Assembly (NCBI RefSeq): GCF_022627325.1
Contig: NZ_JAETZZ010000012.1
Coordinates: 62,001-126,000 of the forward strand
Source of the DNA: Pseudomonas putida
GTDB taxonomy: Bacteria > Pseudomonadota > Gammaproteobacteria > Pseudomonadales > Pseudomonadaceae
DNA: 64,000 nt
Direction of reading: 5' to 3'
A model generated the notes under the pieces. That model worked only from the letters and a program-made list of their open reading frames with translations. It made no database searches and was not told the origin of the DNA. Of this stretch, positions 7,929 to 17,099 are shown piece by piece. Position 1 is the stretch's first letter. The number at the start of each line of letters is the position of its first letter. The position numbers and the translations under genes were made by a program.

Positions 7929-9995
7929 ATGTCAGGCTGCACCCCTGTATTCGCCCCCTATCTGCGAGGGACGTTCGCCGTATTGTGCGGTTCGCTGCTC
8001 GCACCCATGGCCCTGGCCGCCGAACCTGGCCATGAAACGCACGAGCAAGCGCCGCCAGAGCTGAGCCCGACGGTGATCACCGCCATTGCGCCCAGCTCGC
8101 CTTTGACCGTTGTCACCAACCCCAAAGACCCGCGCCAGCCCGTGCCGGCCAGCGATGGCGCCGATTACCTCAAGACAATCCCTGGCTTTTCAGCCATCCG
8201 CGCCGGTGGCACCAATGGTGACCCGGTGCTGCGCGGCATGTTCGGTTCGCGCCTGAATATCCTCACCAATGGCGGTGTGATGCTCGGTGCCTGCCCCAAC
8301 CGCATGGACGCACCGACCTCTTACATCGCCCCGGAAACCTATGACCGCCTTACCGTGATCAAAGGCCCGCAAAGCGTGATCTGGGGCCCCGGTGGTTCTG
8401 CCGGGACCATTCTCTTCGAACGTGAACCGGAAAAATTCGGCACCCTCGGCAGCCGGATCAACGCCAGCCTGCTGGCCGGTTCCAACGGCCGCTTCGACCA
8501 GGTGCTCGACGCCGCCGCAGGCAACAGCCAGGCCTATGCGCGCTTCGTCGGCAACCAGTCGCGCTCGGACGACTATCACGACGGTAACGGCGACACCGTG
8601 CCCTCGCGCTGGGACAAATGGAACGGCGATGTGACCCTGGGCTGGACACCCGATCAGGACACCTTGCTCGAACTCACCGCCGGTAAGGGTGACGGCGAGG
8701 CCCGCTATGCCGGCCGTGGCATGGACGGTTCGCAGTTCAAGCGCGAAAGCCTGGGCCTGCGCTTTGAAAAGTCCAACCTCGGCGAGGTGCTCGACAAGGT
8801 CGAGGCGCAGGTCTACTACAACTACGCCGACCACGTGATGGACAACTACAGCCTGCGCACCCCATCAGGCAGTGGCATGATGGGTATGCCCATGGTCAGC
8901 AATGTCGACCGCCGCACCTTGGGCGCGCGCATCAAGGCCACCTGGCGCTGGGCCGACGTGCAACTGATCAGTGGCATCGACGCGCAGACCAACGAACATC
9001 GCGAGCGCGGTGGCATGGGCGTTGATGCGCACAAGGGCCAGCCCTGGTCCAAGGACGCCGACTTCCATAACTACGGGGCCTTTGGCGAACTGACCTGGTA
9101 CGCCACAGGGGTTGACCGGCTGATCACCGGCGCCCGCCTCGATCGCGCCTCTGCCCGCGATTTCCGGGCTGGCAGCGCGACCGAAGGTGATACCCGCGCC
9201 GATACGCTACCCAGCGGTTTCGTGCGTTATGAACACGACCTCGCGGCGGTGCCGGCCACCACTTACATTGGCCTTGGCCATGCCCAGCGCTTCCCCGACT
9301 ACTGGGAGTTGTTCTCGCCCCAGCTGGCGCCCCCTGGCGCAGCCAACGCCTTCGACGGCATCAAGCCAGAAAAGACCACCCAGCTCGACTTCGGCATCCA
9401 GTATCGCGACGAGCGTCTTGAAGCCTGGGCTTCGGGTTATGTCGGGCAGATCCGCGACTACATCCTGTTCGACTACCGTAACGGCATGATGGGCATGAGC
9501 ACCTCCCAGGCGCAGAACATCGATGCCCGCATCATGGGGGGAGAACTGGGCGCCGCCTACAAGCTGACAGACACCTGGAAGGCCGATGCGACCCTGGCCT
9601 ACGCCTGGGGCAAGAACAGCAGTGACGGCAAGGCACTGCCACAAATGCCACCCCTGGAAAGCCGCATGGGCCTGACCTACAGCCGCGACACCTGGAGCGC
9701 CGGGGCCTTGTGGCGGCTGGTGGCTGCACAGAACCGCATCGCCGAGAACCAGGGCAATGTGGTCGGCAAGGACTACGAAAAAAGCGCCGGGTTCGGCGTG
9801 TTCTCGCTCAATGGAGCCTACAAGGTGAACAACAACCTCAAGTTCAGTGCAGGCGTCGACAACCTGTTCGACAAGGCCTATTCCGAGCACCTTAACCTGG
9901 CCGGCAACGCCGGGTTCGGCTACCCGGCTTCCGATCCACAGCCGGTCAACGAGCCCGGCCGGACGTTCTGGACCAAGGTCGATTTCAGCTTCTGA
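7929..9995 (+). CDS. oprC: TonB-dependent copper receptor, OprC/NosA type
   Basis: 688 residues. A signal sequence (about 1-33, ending ALAAEPG) is followed by a plug domain (about 60-175, including DYLKTIPGF and KGPQSVIWGPGGSAGT) and a long beta-barrel ending with the aromatic residue Phe (KVDFSF). The plug carries M-L-G-A-C-P-N-R-M-D, the Met/Cys cluster associated with copper binding in OprC. Such receptors import copper across the outer membrane. It is preceded by DUF2946 and PCu(A)C genes and followed by a PepSY protein, a coherent copper-uptake set. Confidence 0.92.
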   Translation: MSGCTPVFAPYLRGTFAVLCGSLLAPMALAAEPGHETHEQAPPELSPTVITAIAPSSPLTVVTNPKDPRQPVPASDGADYLKTIPGFSAIRAGGTNGDPVLRGMFGSRLNILTNGGVMLGACPNRMDAPTSYIAPETYDRLTVIKGPQSVIWGPGGSAGTILFEREPEKFGTLGSRINASLLAGSNGRFDQVLDAAAGNSQAYARFVGNQSRSDDYHDGNGDTVPSRWDKWNGDVTLGWTPDQDTLLELTAGKGDGEARYAGRGMDGSQFKRESLGLRFEKSNLGEVLDKVEAQVYYNYADHVMDNYSLRTPSGSGMMGMPMVSNVDRRTLGARIKATWRWADVQLISGIDAQTNEHRERGGMGVDAHKGQPWSKDADFHNYGAFGELTWYATGVDRLITGARLDRASARDFRAGSATEGDTRADTLPSGFVRYEHDLAAVPATTYIGLGHAQRFPDYWELFSPQLAPPGAANAFDGIKPEKTTQLDFGIQYRDERLEAWASGYVGQIRDYILFDYRNGMMGMSTSQAQNIDARIMGGELGAAYKLTDTWKADATLAYAWGKNSSDGKALPQMPPLESRMGLTYSRDTWSAGALWRLVAAQNRIAENQGNVVGKDYEKSAGFGVFSLNGAYKVNNNLKFSAGVDNLFDKAYSEHLNLAGNAGFGYPASDPQPVNEPGRTFWTKVDFSF

Positions 9996-10051
9996 CAACA
10001 ACGGGCGCGGCTGCTGGCTGCGCCCCTCAGCTGGTCAAACAGGAGGTTCCC

Positions 10052-11416
10052 ATGAGCGGAACACGTGTTTCCTTCTACAACCTGGCCTGGCGTTGGCACT
10101 TCTACGCGGGGCTGTTCGTCGCCCCGTTCATGATCCTGCTGGCTATTACCGGGATCATCTACCTGTTCAAACCGCAACTGGACCCGCTGCTGTACCGTGA
10201 CCTGATGGTGGTCGAGGCCGGCCATCACCGCCAGGGCGCCGACCTGATGCTGGCCGACGTGCGCCAGGCTTACCCCAAAGGCCATGTGGCCCAGTATCTG
10301 CCACCCATCGATGCCGAGCGCAGCGCGCAATTCGTGGTACATGACGGCGGGCGCGAACTGAATGTGTTCGTCAACCCCTATAGCGGCAAGATCCTCGGCG
10401 AGCAGGATGCCAAGCAGAACCTGCAGGCAGTCGCCCGAGCCCTGCATGGCGAACTGATGGTCGGCACGCTCGGTGACCGCCTGGTGGAACTGGCAGCCGG
10501 CTGGGGCATCGTGCTGGTGGTGTCCGGCCTGTACCTGTGGTGGCCGCGCGGGCGCAGCGGCGGTGGCGTGCTGTGGCCACGGCTGTCAGCACGGGGGCGG
10601 CTGCTCTGGCGCGACCTGCACGCGGTCAGCGGCTTCTGGGGTTCGGCCCTGTTGCTGCTGATGCTGCTCAGCGGCATGACCTGGACCGGCCTGTGGGGCA
10701 AACAGTACGCCGACCTGTGGAACCGCTTCCCGGCAGCGATGTGGAATGACGTGCCCAAGTCCGATCAACAGGCCGGTGAACTGAACAGCGCCCACCGCCA
10801 GACGGTGCCCTGGGCCATGGAAAACACGCCGATGCCGCAGTCTGGCGCGCATGCCGAACATGCCGGGCACCACATGATGTCGAACAGGCCAGCGGCACCT
10901 CTGGTGAGCCTGCAGCAGGTTCAGGACCTCGCCACCGCGCGCCAGGTGGAGCCCGGCTACAGCATCACCGTGCCGACCACCGCCGACGGCGTATTCACCA
11001 TCGCCGTGTTCGCCGACGACCCGCGCAACGATGCCACCCTGCATGTTGACCAGTACACCGGCAAGGTACTGGCCGACGTGCGCTGGCAGGACTACAGCCC
11101 GGTGGCCCGCGCGACCGAGGTGGGCGTGATGCTGCACGAGGGCAAGATGTTCGGCCCGCTGAACCAGATCATCATTCTGCTGGTGTGCCTGATGATCCTG
11201 CTCGGTTCGGTGAGCGGGCTGGTGATGTGGTGGAAGCGCCGGCCGAGCGGCGGCCTGGGGGTGCCGGCGCTACGCCATGACCTGCCGCGCTGGAAGGCGG
11301 CGGTAGGGGTGATGGTGGTGCTAGGCGTGATCTTCCCGCTGGTTGGGGTGTCGATGGTGGTGATGTGGGTGGTGGACAGCCTGGTGGTACGGCGCAAGGT
11401 GCTGGCCAGCATCTGA
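10052..11416 (+). CDS. PepSY-associated membrane protein (iron/copper-regulated, FpvG-like family)
   Basis: 454 residues with four evident membrane helices (about 13-40, 145-170, 195-215 and 370-445 as the last group) and two periplasmic PepSY-like regions between them. A histidine/methionine-rich patch (GAHAEHAGHHMMSN, about residue 265) suggests metal contact. Family members reduce or handle metals after TonB-dependent uptake. It is 56 bases downstream of oprC with an AGGAGG ribosome binding site. Cytosolic or periplasmic partners are not shown by the sequence. Confidence 0.85.
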   Translation: MSGTRVSFYNLAWRWHFYAGLFVAPFMILLAITGIIYLFKPQLDPLLYRDLMVVEAGHHRQGADLMLADVRQAYPKGHVAQYLPPIDAERSAQFVVHDGGRELNVFVNPYSGKILGEQDAKQNLQAVARALHGELMVGTLGDRLVELAAGWGIVLVVSGLYLWWPRGRSGGGVLWPRLSARGRLLWRDLHAVSGFWGSALLLLMLLSGMTWTGLWGKQYADLWNRFPAAMWNDVPKSDQQAGELNSAHRQTVPWAMENTPMPQSGAHAEHAGHHMMSNRPAAPLVSLQQVQDLATARQVEPGYSITVPTTADGVFTIAVFADDPRNDATLHVDQYTGKVLADVRWQDYSPVARATEVGVMLHEGKMFGPLNQIIILLVCLMILLGSVSGLVMWWKRRPSGGLGVPALRHDLPRWKAAVGVMVVLGVIFPLVGVSMVVMWVVDSLVVRRKVLASI

Positions 11417-11421
11417 GGCCA

Positions 11422-11444
11422 TTGGGGCTGCACAGCGGCCCCTG
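11422..11444 (+). terminator. Hairpin closing the copper operon
   Basis: A GC-rich stem (GGGGCTG with CGGCCCC, one G-T pair) lies just after the PepSY gene stop. No T-run follows, so termination efficiency is uncertain. Confidence 0.45.
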
Positions 11445-11536
11445 CTACCGAAAAGTCGAGTCGATCTGTCGCGCCCCGTTTTGGGACGCGCGTGTTAGCC
11501 TACGCGGCTTTCACAAAAAGACTGACCCTCAATGGA

Positions 11537-12952
11537 ATGCAGCCGATGACCCGGACCTCTTCCCCTCCTGCTCAAGCGCAGCACCTGCAGCGTAACCTGA
11601 CCAACCGCCACATCCAGCTGATCGCCATCGGTGGTGCCATCGGCACCGGCCTGTTCATGGGCTCGGGCAAGACCATCAGCCTGGCGGGGCCGTCGATCCT
11701 CTTCGTCTACATGATCATCGGCTTCATGCTGTTCTTCGTCATGCGCGCCATGGGCGAACTGCTGCTGTCGAACCTCAACTACAAGTCGTTCATCGATTTC
11801 TCGGCCGACCTGCTCGGCCCCTGGGCCGGCTACTTCACCGGCTGGACCTACTGGTTCTGCTGGGTGGTCACCGGTATTGCCGATGTGGTCGCGATTGCCG
11901 CCTACACACAGTTCTGGTTCCCGGACCTGCCGCAGTGGATACCCGCGCTGACCTGCGTTGCAGTGCTGCTGTCGCTTAACCTGGTTACCGTGAAGATGTT
12001 CGGTGAGATGGAGTTCTGGTTCGCCCTGATCAAGATCCTGGCCATCCTCGGCCTGGTCGCAACCGGCCTGTACATGGTCATCACCGGTTTCGAATCGCCG
12101 AGTGGGCGCACCGCACAGCTGGCCAACCTGTGGAATGACGGCGGCATGTTCCCCAATGGCCTGATGGGCTTTTTCGCCGGGTTCCAGATCGCCGTATTCG
12201 CCTTCGTCGGCATCGAGCTGGTCGGCACCACCGCCGCCGAAGCGAAGAACCCTGAACGCACCCTGCCAAGGGCGATCAACTCGATACCGATCCGCATCAT
12301 CGTGTTCTACGTGCTGGCACTGATCGCGATCATGGCGGTGACCCCCTGGCGCGACGTGGTGCCGGGCAAGAGCCCGTTCGTCGAACTGTTCGTGCTGGCC
12401 GGCCTGCCGGCGGCGGCGAGCATCATCAACTTCGTGGTGCTGACCTCGGCGGCCTCGTCGGCCAACAGCGGCGTGTTTTCCACCAGCCGCATGCTCTTCG
12501 GCCTGGCCCAGGAAGGCGATGCACCGCGCGCATTCGAAAAGTTGTCGAGCCGCGCCGTACCAGCCAACGGCCTGTACTTCTCGTGCACCTGCCTGCTGCT
12601 TGGCGCGGTGCTGATCTACATGGTGCCGAATGTGATCGAGGCATTCACCCTGGTGACCACGGTCTCCGCGGTGCTGTTCATGTTTGTCTGGACGCTGATC
12701 CTGCTGTCGTACCTGAAGTACCGCAAAACCCGGGCGGCGCTGCACCAGGCGTCGACCTACAAGATGCCGGGCGGGCGCTTCATGTGCTACGTGTGCCTGG
12801 CGTTTTTCGCCTTCATCCTGGTGCTGCTGAGCCTGGAAGCGGACACCCGCTCTGCGCTGATCGTTACGCCAATCTGGTTCGTGTTGCTGGCGGTCACCTA
12901 CCAAGGTGTGCGCAGCAAGCGCCATCCGCGAACGGCGGTGCGCAACAGCTGA
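11537..12952 (+). CDS. cycA: D-serine/D-alanine/glycine permease CycA
   Basis: About 471 residues with twelve predicted membrane helices of the amino acid-polyamine-organocation family. The segment NLTNRHIQLIAIGGAIGTGL and the rest of the protein follow E. coli CycA closely as remembered (for example GFFAGFQIAVFAFVGIELVG). It imports glycine, D-alanine and D-serine by proton symport. The frame is open from 11492; ATG codons at 11537 and 11546 are both plausible and precede the conserved region by about 20 residues. It stands alone ahead of the urea transporter. Confidence 0.9.
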   Translation: MQPMTRTSSPPAQAQHLQRNLTNRHIQLIAIGGAIGTGLFMGSGKTISLAGPSILFVYMIIGFMLFFVMRAMGELLLSNLNYKSFIDFSADLLGPWAGYFTGWTYWFCWVVTGIADVVAIAAYTQFWFPDLPQWIPALTCVAVLLSLNLVTVKMFGEMEFWFALIKILAILGLVATGLYMVITGFESPSGRTAQLANLWNDGGMFPNGLMGFFAGFQIAVFAFVGIELVGTTAAEAKNPERTLPRAINSIPIRIIVFYVLALIAIMAVTPWRDVVPGKSPFVELFVLAGLPAAASIINFVVLTSAASSANSGVFSTSRMLFGLAQEGDAPRAFEKLSSRAVPANGLYFSCTCLLLGAVLIYMVPNVIEAFTLVTTVSAVLFMFVWTLILLSYLKYRKTRAALHQASTYKMPGGRFMCYVCLAFFAFILVLLSLEADTRSALIVTPIWFVLLAVTYQGVRSKRHPRTAVRNS

Positions 12953-12960
12953 TGCACCAA

Positions 12961-12981
12961 GGGGCTGCAAAGCAGCCCCAA
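12961..12981 (+). terminator. cycA terminator-like hairpin
   Basis: GGGGCTGC, AAA loop, GCAGCCCC immediately after the cycA stop. The stem is strong but the T-run is absent. The left arm overlaps an NtrC-box-like sequence at 12954-12970. Confidence 0.55.
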
Positions 12982-13073
12982 TGCTGTGCAGGCAAAACAT
13001 CCAGGCACCATCCTGGACCGGCCCCGCGCCCCAACACCTCGCACAGCCCTTCTATTACGCACCTTTTGCCGTT

Positions 13074-13089
13074 CGGCACACCCCTTGCA
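13074..13089 (+). promoter_or_regulatory. Sigma-54 (RpoN) promoter of urtA
   Basis: CGGCACACCCCTTGCA fits the -24/-12 consensus (T)GGCAC(G)-N4-TTGCA with the invariant GG and GC at the right 10-base spacing. It ends 51 bases before the urtA ATG. Urea uptake is classically NtrC/RpoN-controlled, so placement makes biological sense. A candidate NtrC site, TGCACCAAGGGGCTGCA (one mismatch to TGCACC-N5-GGTGCA), lies about 105 bases upstream, but it overlaps a hairpin. Confidence 0.72.
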
Positions 13090-13140
13090 ACGCCCCTCCC
13101 CGCTTGGCCAACACCAAAAAAAACTCAGCGGAGAGAGCAC

Positions 13141-14406
13141 ATGAAGCGTCGCAGTCTGATCAAGGCCTTTACCCTCAGCGCATCGATTGCGGCGATGGGT
13201 CTTAGCTGGAGCATCCAGGCCGCCGAGACCATCAAGGTCGGCATCCTGCATTCGCTGTCCGGGACCATGGCGATTTCCGAAACATCGCTCAAGGACATGG
13301 CCCTGATGACCATCGACGAGATCAACGCCAAGGGCGGGGTCAACGGCAAGATGCTCGAACCGGTGGTGGTCGACCCTGCATCCAACTGGCCGCTGTTCGC
13401 CGAAAAGAGCCGTCAGCTGCTGACCCAGGACAAGGTCGCGGTGGTGTTCGGCTGCTGGACCTCGGTGTCACGCAAGTCGGTGCTGCCAGTGTTCGAAGAG
13501 CTCAACGGCTTGCTGTTCTACCCTGTGCAGTACGAAGGCGAAGAGATGTCGCCGAACGTCTTCTACACCGGCGCCGCGCCCAACCAGCAAGCGATTCCCG
13601 CCGTGGAATACCTGATGAGCGAAGACGGCGGCAGCGCCAAGCGTTTCTTCCTGCTCGGCACCGACTACGTCTATCCGCGCACCACCAACAAGATCCTGCG
13701 CGCCTTCCTGCACAGCAAAGGCGTGGCCGACAAGGATATCGAAGAGGTCTACACCCCGTTCGGCCACGCCGATTACCAGACCATCGTCGCCAACATCAAG
13801 AAGTTCTCGGCGGGCGGTAAAACCGCGGTCATCTCCACCGTCAACGGCGACTCCAACGTACCGTTCTACAAGGAACTGGCCAACCAGGGCCTGAAAGCCA
13901 CCGACGTACCGGTGGTGGCGTTCTCGGTGGGTGAAGAGGAACTGCGCGGCATCGACACCAAGCCGCTGGTAGGCCACCTCGCCGCCTGGAACTACTTCGA
14001 ATCGGTGGATAACCCGGTCAACCAGAAGTTCGTCGCAGACTGGAAGGCCTATGCCAAAGCCAAGAACTTGCCGGGTGCCGACAAGGCCGTGACCAACGAC
14101 CCGATGGAAGCCACCTACGTGGGCATCCACATGTGGGCGCAAGCGGCGGAAAAAGCCAAGTCCACCGATGTCGACAAGGTCCGCGAAGCCCTGGGTGGGC
14201 AAACCTTCAAGGCCCCGTCCGGCTTCACCCTGACCATGGACAAGACCAACCACCACCTGCACAAGCCGGTGATGATCGGCGAAATCCAGGATGACGGGCA
14301 GTTCAGCGTGGTCTGGGAAACCGAGCAACCGCTGCGCGCGCAGCCGTGGAGCCCGTTCATTCCAGGCAACGAAAAGCGCCCTGACTATGCAGTGAAAGGC
14401 AACTGA
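13141..14406 (+). CDS. urtA: Urea ABC transporter, substrate-binding protein UrtA
   Basis: 421 residues with a signal peptide (KRRSLIKAFTLS... ending IQAAET, about residue 25) and a periplasmic type-I binding-protein fold. The long FGCWTSVSRKSVLPVFEE and NGLLFYPVQYEGEEMSPN segments are characteristic of UrtA/amide-binding proteins. It captures urea for UrtBCDE. The ATG follows GGAGAG and a run of eight A residues (13116-13123). An inverted REP pair separates it from urtB, which may allow higher expression of the binding protein than of the membrane parts. Confidence 0.95.
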   Translation: MKRRSLIKAFTLSASIAAMGLSWSIQAAETIKVGILHSLSGTMAISETSLKDMALMTIDEINAKGGVNGKMLEPVVVDPASNWPLFAEKSRQLLTQDKVAVVFGCWTSVSRKSVLPVFEELNGLLFYPVQYEGEEMSPNVFYTGAAPNQQAIPAVEYLMSEDGGSAKRFFLLGTDYVYPRTTNKILRAFLHSKGVADKDIEEVYTPFGHADYQTIVANIKKFSAGGKTAVISTVNGDSNVPFYKELANQGLKATDVPVVAFSVGEEELRGIDTKPLVGHLAAWNYFESVDNPVNQKFVADWKAYAKAKNLPGADKAVTNDPMEATYVGIHMWAQAAEKAKSTDVDKVREALGGQTFKAPSGFTLTMDKTNHHLHKPVMIGEIQDDGQFSVVWETEQPLRAQPWSPFIPGNEKRPDYAVKGN

Positions 14407-14430
14407 GTGCACTGGGCTGCGCTGCAGCCC

Positions 14431-14505
14431 ATTCGCTGGCAAGCCAGCCCCCACAGGGTCCTGAGAACAGCACCACTCTGTGGGGGCCGGCTTGCCGGCG
14501 ATGAA
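14431..14505. repeat. Inverted REP pair between urtA and urtB
   Basis: A degenerate REP (TTCGCTGGCAAGCCAGCC followed by CCCACAG) and a canonical REP on the other strand (CTGTGGGGGCCGGCTTGCCG) face each other across about 20 bases. This is the P. putida-type REP core with its CCCACAG tail. In a transcript they can form one long stem, which fits a 3' stabiliser of urtA mRNA inside the operon. Confidence 0.8.
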
Positions 14506-14532
14506 TCCACCGCCGATTTCAGGATTGCCCGC

Positions 14533-16020
14533 ATGTTCAGAATCCTCCTTACCCTGCTGCTCCTGCTGCCCCTGGCAACCCAGGCCAGCGAGGGCGAATT
14601 CTTCCTCACCGCCAAGCCCGCCGAGCAGGCTCGCCTGCTCGAAGGCTGGGCGGCGCAACCCGAAGCCGCGCGCCTGCCGCTGCTGGAAAACCTGCGCCAG
14701 GGCCGCATCGCCGCCGATGACACCCGCAAGGTGCGTCTTAACAACCGCCTGCGCGGCTTGATCGATAACGCCCTGGCCAGCCATCAGTTGCTCAGCGACA
14801 ACAGCGACACGCGCCTGGCCGCCGCCCAGCAACTGCAAAAAAGTGCGCGCCCGGCGCAAATGGCGTTCCTCGACCGGCGCTTTGCCAGCGAACCCGACAC
14901 TGCGGTGCACGCTGCGCTTGGCCTGGCACTGGCCAACCTGCAACTGGGCGCCAGCGAGCCAGCCGTACGCCTGGCGGCGGTACGACTGCTTGGCCAAACT
15001 GGCGACCCCTTGGCCCGCACGCGCCTGGAGGCTTTGCTGCAGCCCGATGTAGAAACCGACGCAGCCGTGCGTACTGCCGCTGAAACAAGCCTGGCCCAAG
15101 TCAAACGCAAGCTGCTGTTCGGTGAACTGCTCGGCCAGGCGTTCAGCGGCCTGTCGCTGGGTTCGATCCTGCTGCTGGCGGCCCTTGGCCTGGCGATCAC
15201 CTTCGGGCTGCTGGGCGTGATCAACATGGCCCACGGCGAGATGCTCATGCTCGGTGCTTACAGCACCTACATGGTCCAGGTGCTGCTGCAGCGCTACGCC
15301 CCCGGCGCCATCGAGTTCTACCCGTTGATTGCCCTGCCTGTGGCCTTCGCCGTCAGCGCCGGGGTGGGCATGGCGCTGGAGCGCACGGTGATCCGCCACC
15401 TCTACGGCCGCCCGCTGGAAACGCTGCTGGCGACCTGGGGCATCAGCCTGATACTGATCCAGGCCATCCGCCTGCTGTTCGGCGCGCAGAACGTCGAGGT
15501 CAGCAACCCGGCCTGGCTGTCGGGTGGCATCCAGCTGCTGCCCAACCTGGTGCTGCCCTACAACCGTCTGGTGATCATTGCGTTCGCGCTGGCCGTGGTG
15601 CTGCTGACATGGCTGCTGCTCAACCGCACGCGGCTGGGCCTGAACGTGCGTGCGGTGACCCAGAACCGCAACATGGCTGCCTGCTGTGGCGTGTCCACCG
15701 GGCGCGTGGACATGCTCGCCTTCGGCCTGGGCTCGGGCATTGCCGGGCTTGGTGGTGTAGCGCTGAGCCAGGTCGGCAACGTCGGCCCGGACCTTGGCCA
15801 GAGCTACATCATCGACTCGTTCCTGGTGGTGGTGCTCGGCGGTGTCGGGCAACTGGCCGGTAGCCTCTGGGCCGCCTTCGGCCTAGGGATAGCCAACAAG
15901 CTGCTGGAGCCGCAAATAGGCGCAGTGCTTGGCAAGATCCTCATCCTTGCGTTGATCATTCTGTTCATCCAGAAGCGCCCGCAAGGCCTGTTCGCCCTCA
16001 AGGGACGGGTTATCGACTGA
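14533..16020 (+). CDS. urtB: Urea ABC transporter permease UrtB
   Basis: 495 residues from the ATG at 14533 (MFRILLTLLLLLPLATQASEG). A signal-like helix and an N-terminal soluble extension of about 200 residues (helical, alanine/leucine-rich) precede a LivH-type permease with about eight helices from residue 210. This extension is normal for UrtB. The frame is open upstream to 14407, but that part runs through REP sequence and is not coding. Its stop overlaps the urtC ATG by one base. Confidence 0.93.
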   Translation: MFRILLTLLLLLPLATQASEGEFFLTAKPAEQARLLEGWAAQPEAARLPLLENLRQGRIAADDTRKVRLNNRLRGLIDNALASHQLLSDNSDTRLAAAQQLQKSARPAQMAFLDRRFASEPDTAVHAALGLALANLQLGASEPAVRLAAVRLLGQTGDPLARTRLEALLQPDVETDAAVRTAAETSLAQVKRKLLFGELLGQAFSGLSLGSILLLAALGLAITFGLLGVINMAHGEMLMLGAYSTYMVQVLLQRYAPGAIEFYPLIALPVAFAVSAGVGMALERTVIRHLYGRPLETLLATWGISLILIQAIRLLFGAQNVEVSNPAWLSGGIQLLPNLVLPYNRLVIIAFALAVVLLTWLLLNRTRLGLNVRAVTQNRNMAACCGVSTGRVDMLAFGLGSGIAGLGGVALSQVGNVGPDLGQSYIIDSFLVVVLGGVGQLAGSLWAAFGLGIANKLLEPQIGAVLGKILILALIILFIQKRPQGLFALKGRVID

Positions 16021-17099
16021 TGAACCAGCCACTGCTTGTCACCGCTTCGCAAAAAGCCGGGCCGCGCCTGTCGCTCGCCATTGGCACGGTCGTCGTCCTG
16101 CTGTTGCTGGCCATGCCGCTGCTGTCGTTGCTACCCCCCGACCACGCATTGCAGGTATCGGCCTACACCCTCACGCTGGTCGGCAAGATTCTCTGCTACG
16201 CCATCGTCGCCCTGGCCCTGGACCTGGTCTGGGGCTACGCCGGGCTGCTGTCGCTCGGGCACGGGCTGTTCTTCGCCCTCGGTGGCTACGCCATGGGCAT
16301 GTACTTGATGCGCCAGGCCGCGGGTGACGGCCTGCCAGGGTTCATGACGTTCCTCTCGTGGAACGAACTGCCCTGGTACTGGGCCGGTACCCAGCACTTT
16401 GCCTGGGCCCTGTGCCTGGTGGTGCTGGCGCCGGGCCTGCTGGCGCTGGTGTTCGGCTTCTTCGCATTCCGCTCGCGGATCAAGGGCGTGTATTTCTCGA
16501 TCATGACCCAGGCCCTGACCTTCGCCGGCATGCTGCTGTTCTTCCGCAATGAGACAGGGTTTGGCGGCAACAACGGTTTCACCAGCTTCCGCACTATTCT
16601 GGGCTTCGACATTGCCGCGCAGGGCACCCGCGCGGTGCTGTTCCTGCTCACCGTCGGTTTGCTGCTGGCAAGCCTGTACCTGTGCTGGCGCCTGACCCAG
16701 AGCAAGTTCGGCCGGCTGCTCACCGCGGTACGCGATGCAGAAAACCGCATGATGTTCTGTGGCTATGACCCGCGGGGTTTCAAGCTGCTGGTGTGGGTGC
16801 TGAGCGCCGTGCTCTGCGGCCTGGCAGGCGCACTTTATGTGCCACAGGTGGGCATCATCAACCCGAGCGAAATGTCGCCGACCAACTCCATCGAGGCTGC
16901 TGTCTGGGTAGCCCTGGGCGGGCGCGGCACACTGATCGGCCCCCTGCTGGGCGCAGGCTTGGTCAACGGCATGAAGAGCTGGTTCACCGTTGCCTTCCCT
17001 GAATTCTGGCTGTTCTTCCTCGGCGCATTGTTCATCCTCGTCACCCTGTACCTGCCCAAGGGCGTGGTCGGCCTGCTGAAGAAAAGGAGCCAGCCATGA
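16020..17099 (+). CDS. urtC: Urea ABC transporter permease UrtC
   Basis: 359 residues, LivM-type permease with roughly ten hydrophobic helices and the conserved LDLVWGYAGLLSLGHGLFFALGGY segment near residue 65. It forms the translocation channel with UrtB. The start overlaps the urtB stop by one base and the end overlaps urtD by 4 bases, so urtBCD are tightly coupled. Confidence 0.94.
   Translation: MNQPLLVTASQKAGPRLSLAIGTVVVLLLLAMPLLSLLPPDHALQVSAYTLTLVGKILCYAIVALALDLVWGYAGLLSLGHGLFFALGGYAMGMYLMRQAAGDGLPGFMTFLSWNELPWYWAGTQHFAWALCLVVLAPGLLALVFGFFAFRSRIKGVYFSIMTQALTFAGMLLFFRNETGFGGNNGFTSFRTILGFDIAAQGTRAVLFLLTVGLLLASLYLCWRLTQSKFGRLLTAVRDAENRMMFCGYDPRGFKLLVWVLSAVLCGLAGALYVPQVGIINPSEMSPTNSIEAAVWVALGGRGTLIGPLLGAGLVNGMKSWFTVAFPEFWLFFLGALFILVTLYLPKGVVGLLKKRSQP

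Noticed and set aside
13468..15852. 794-codon leftward open frame opposite urtA and urtB
   Set aside because: It runs through REP sequence between two well-supported genes and has low-complexity His/Gln/Val-rich composition typical of antisense frames.
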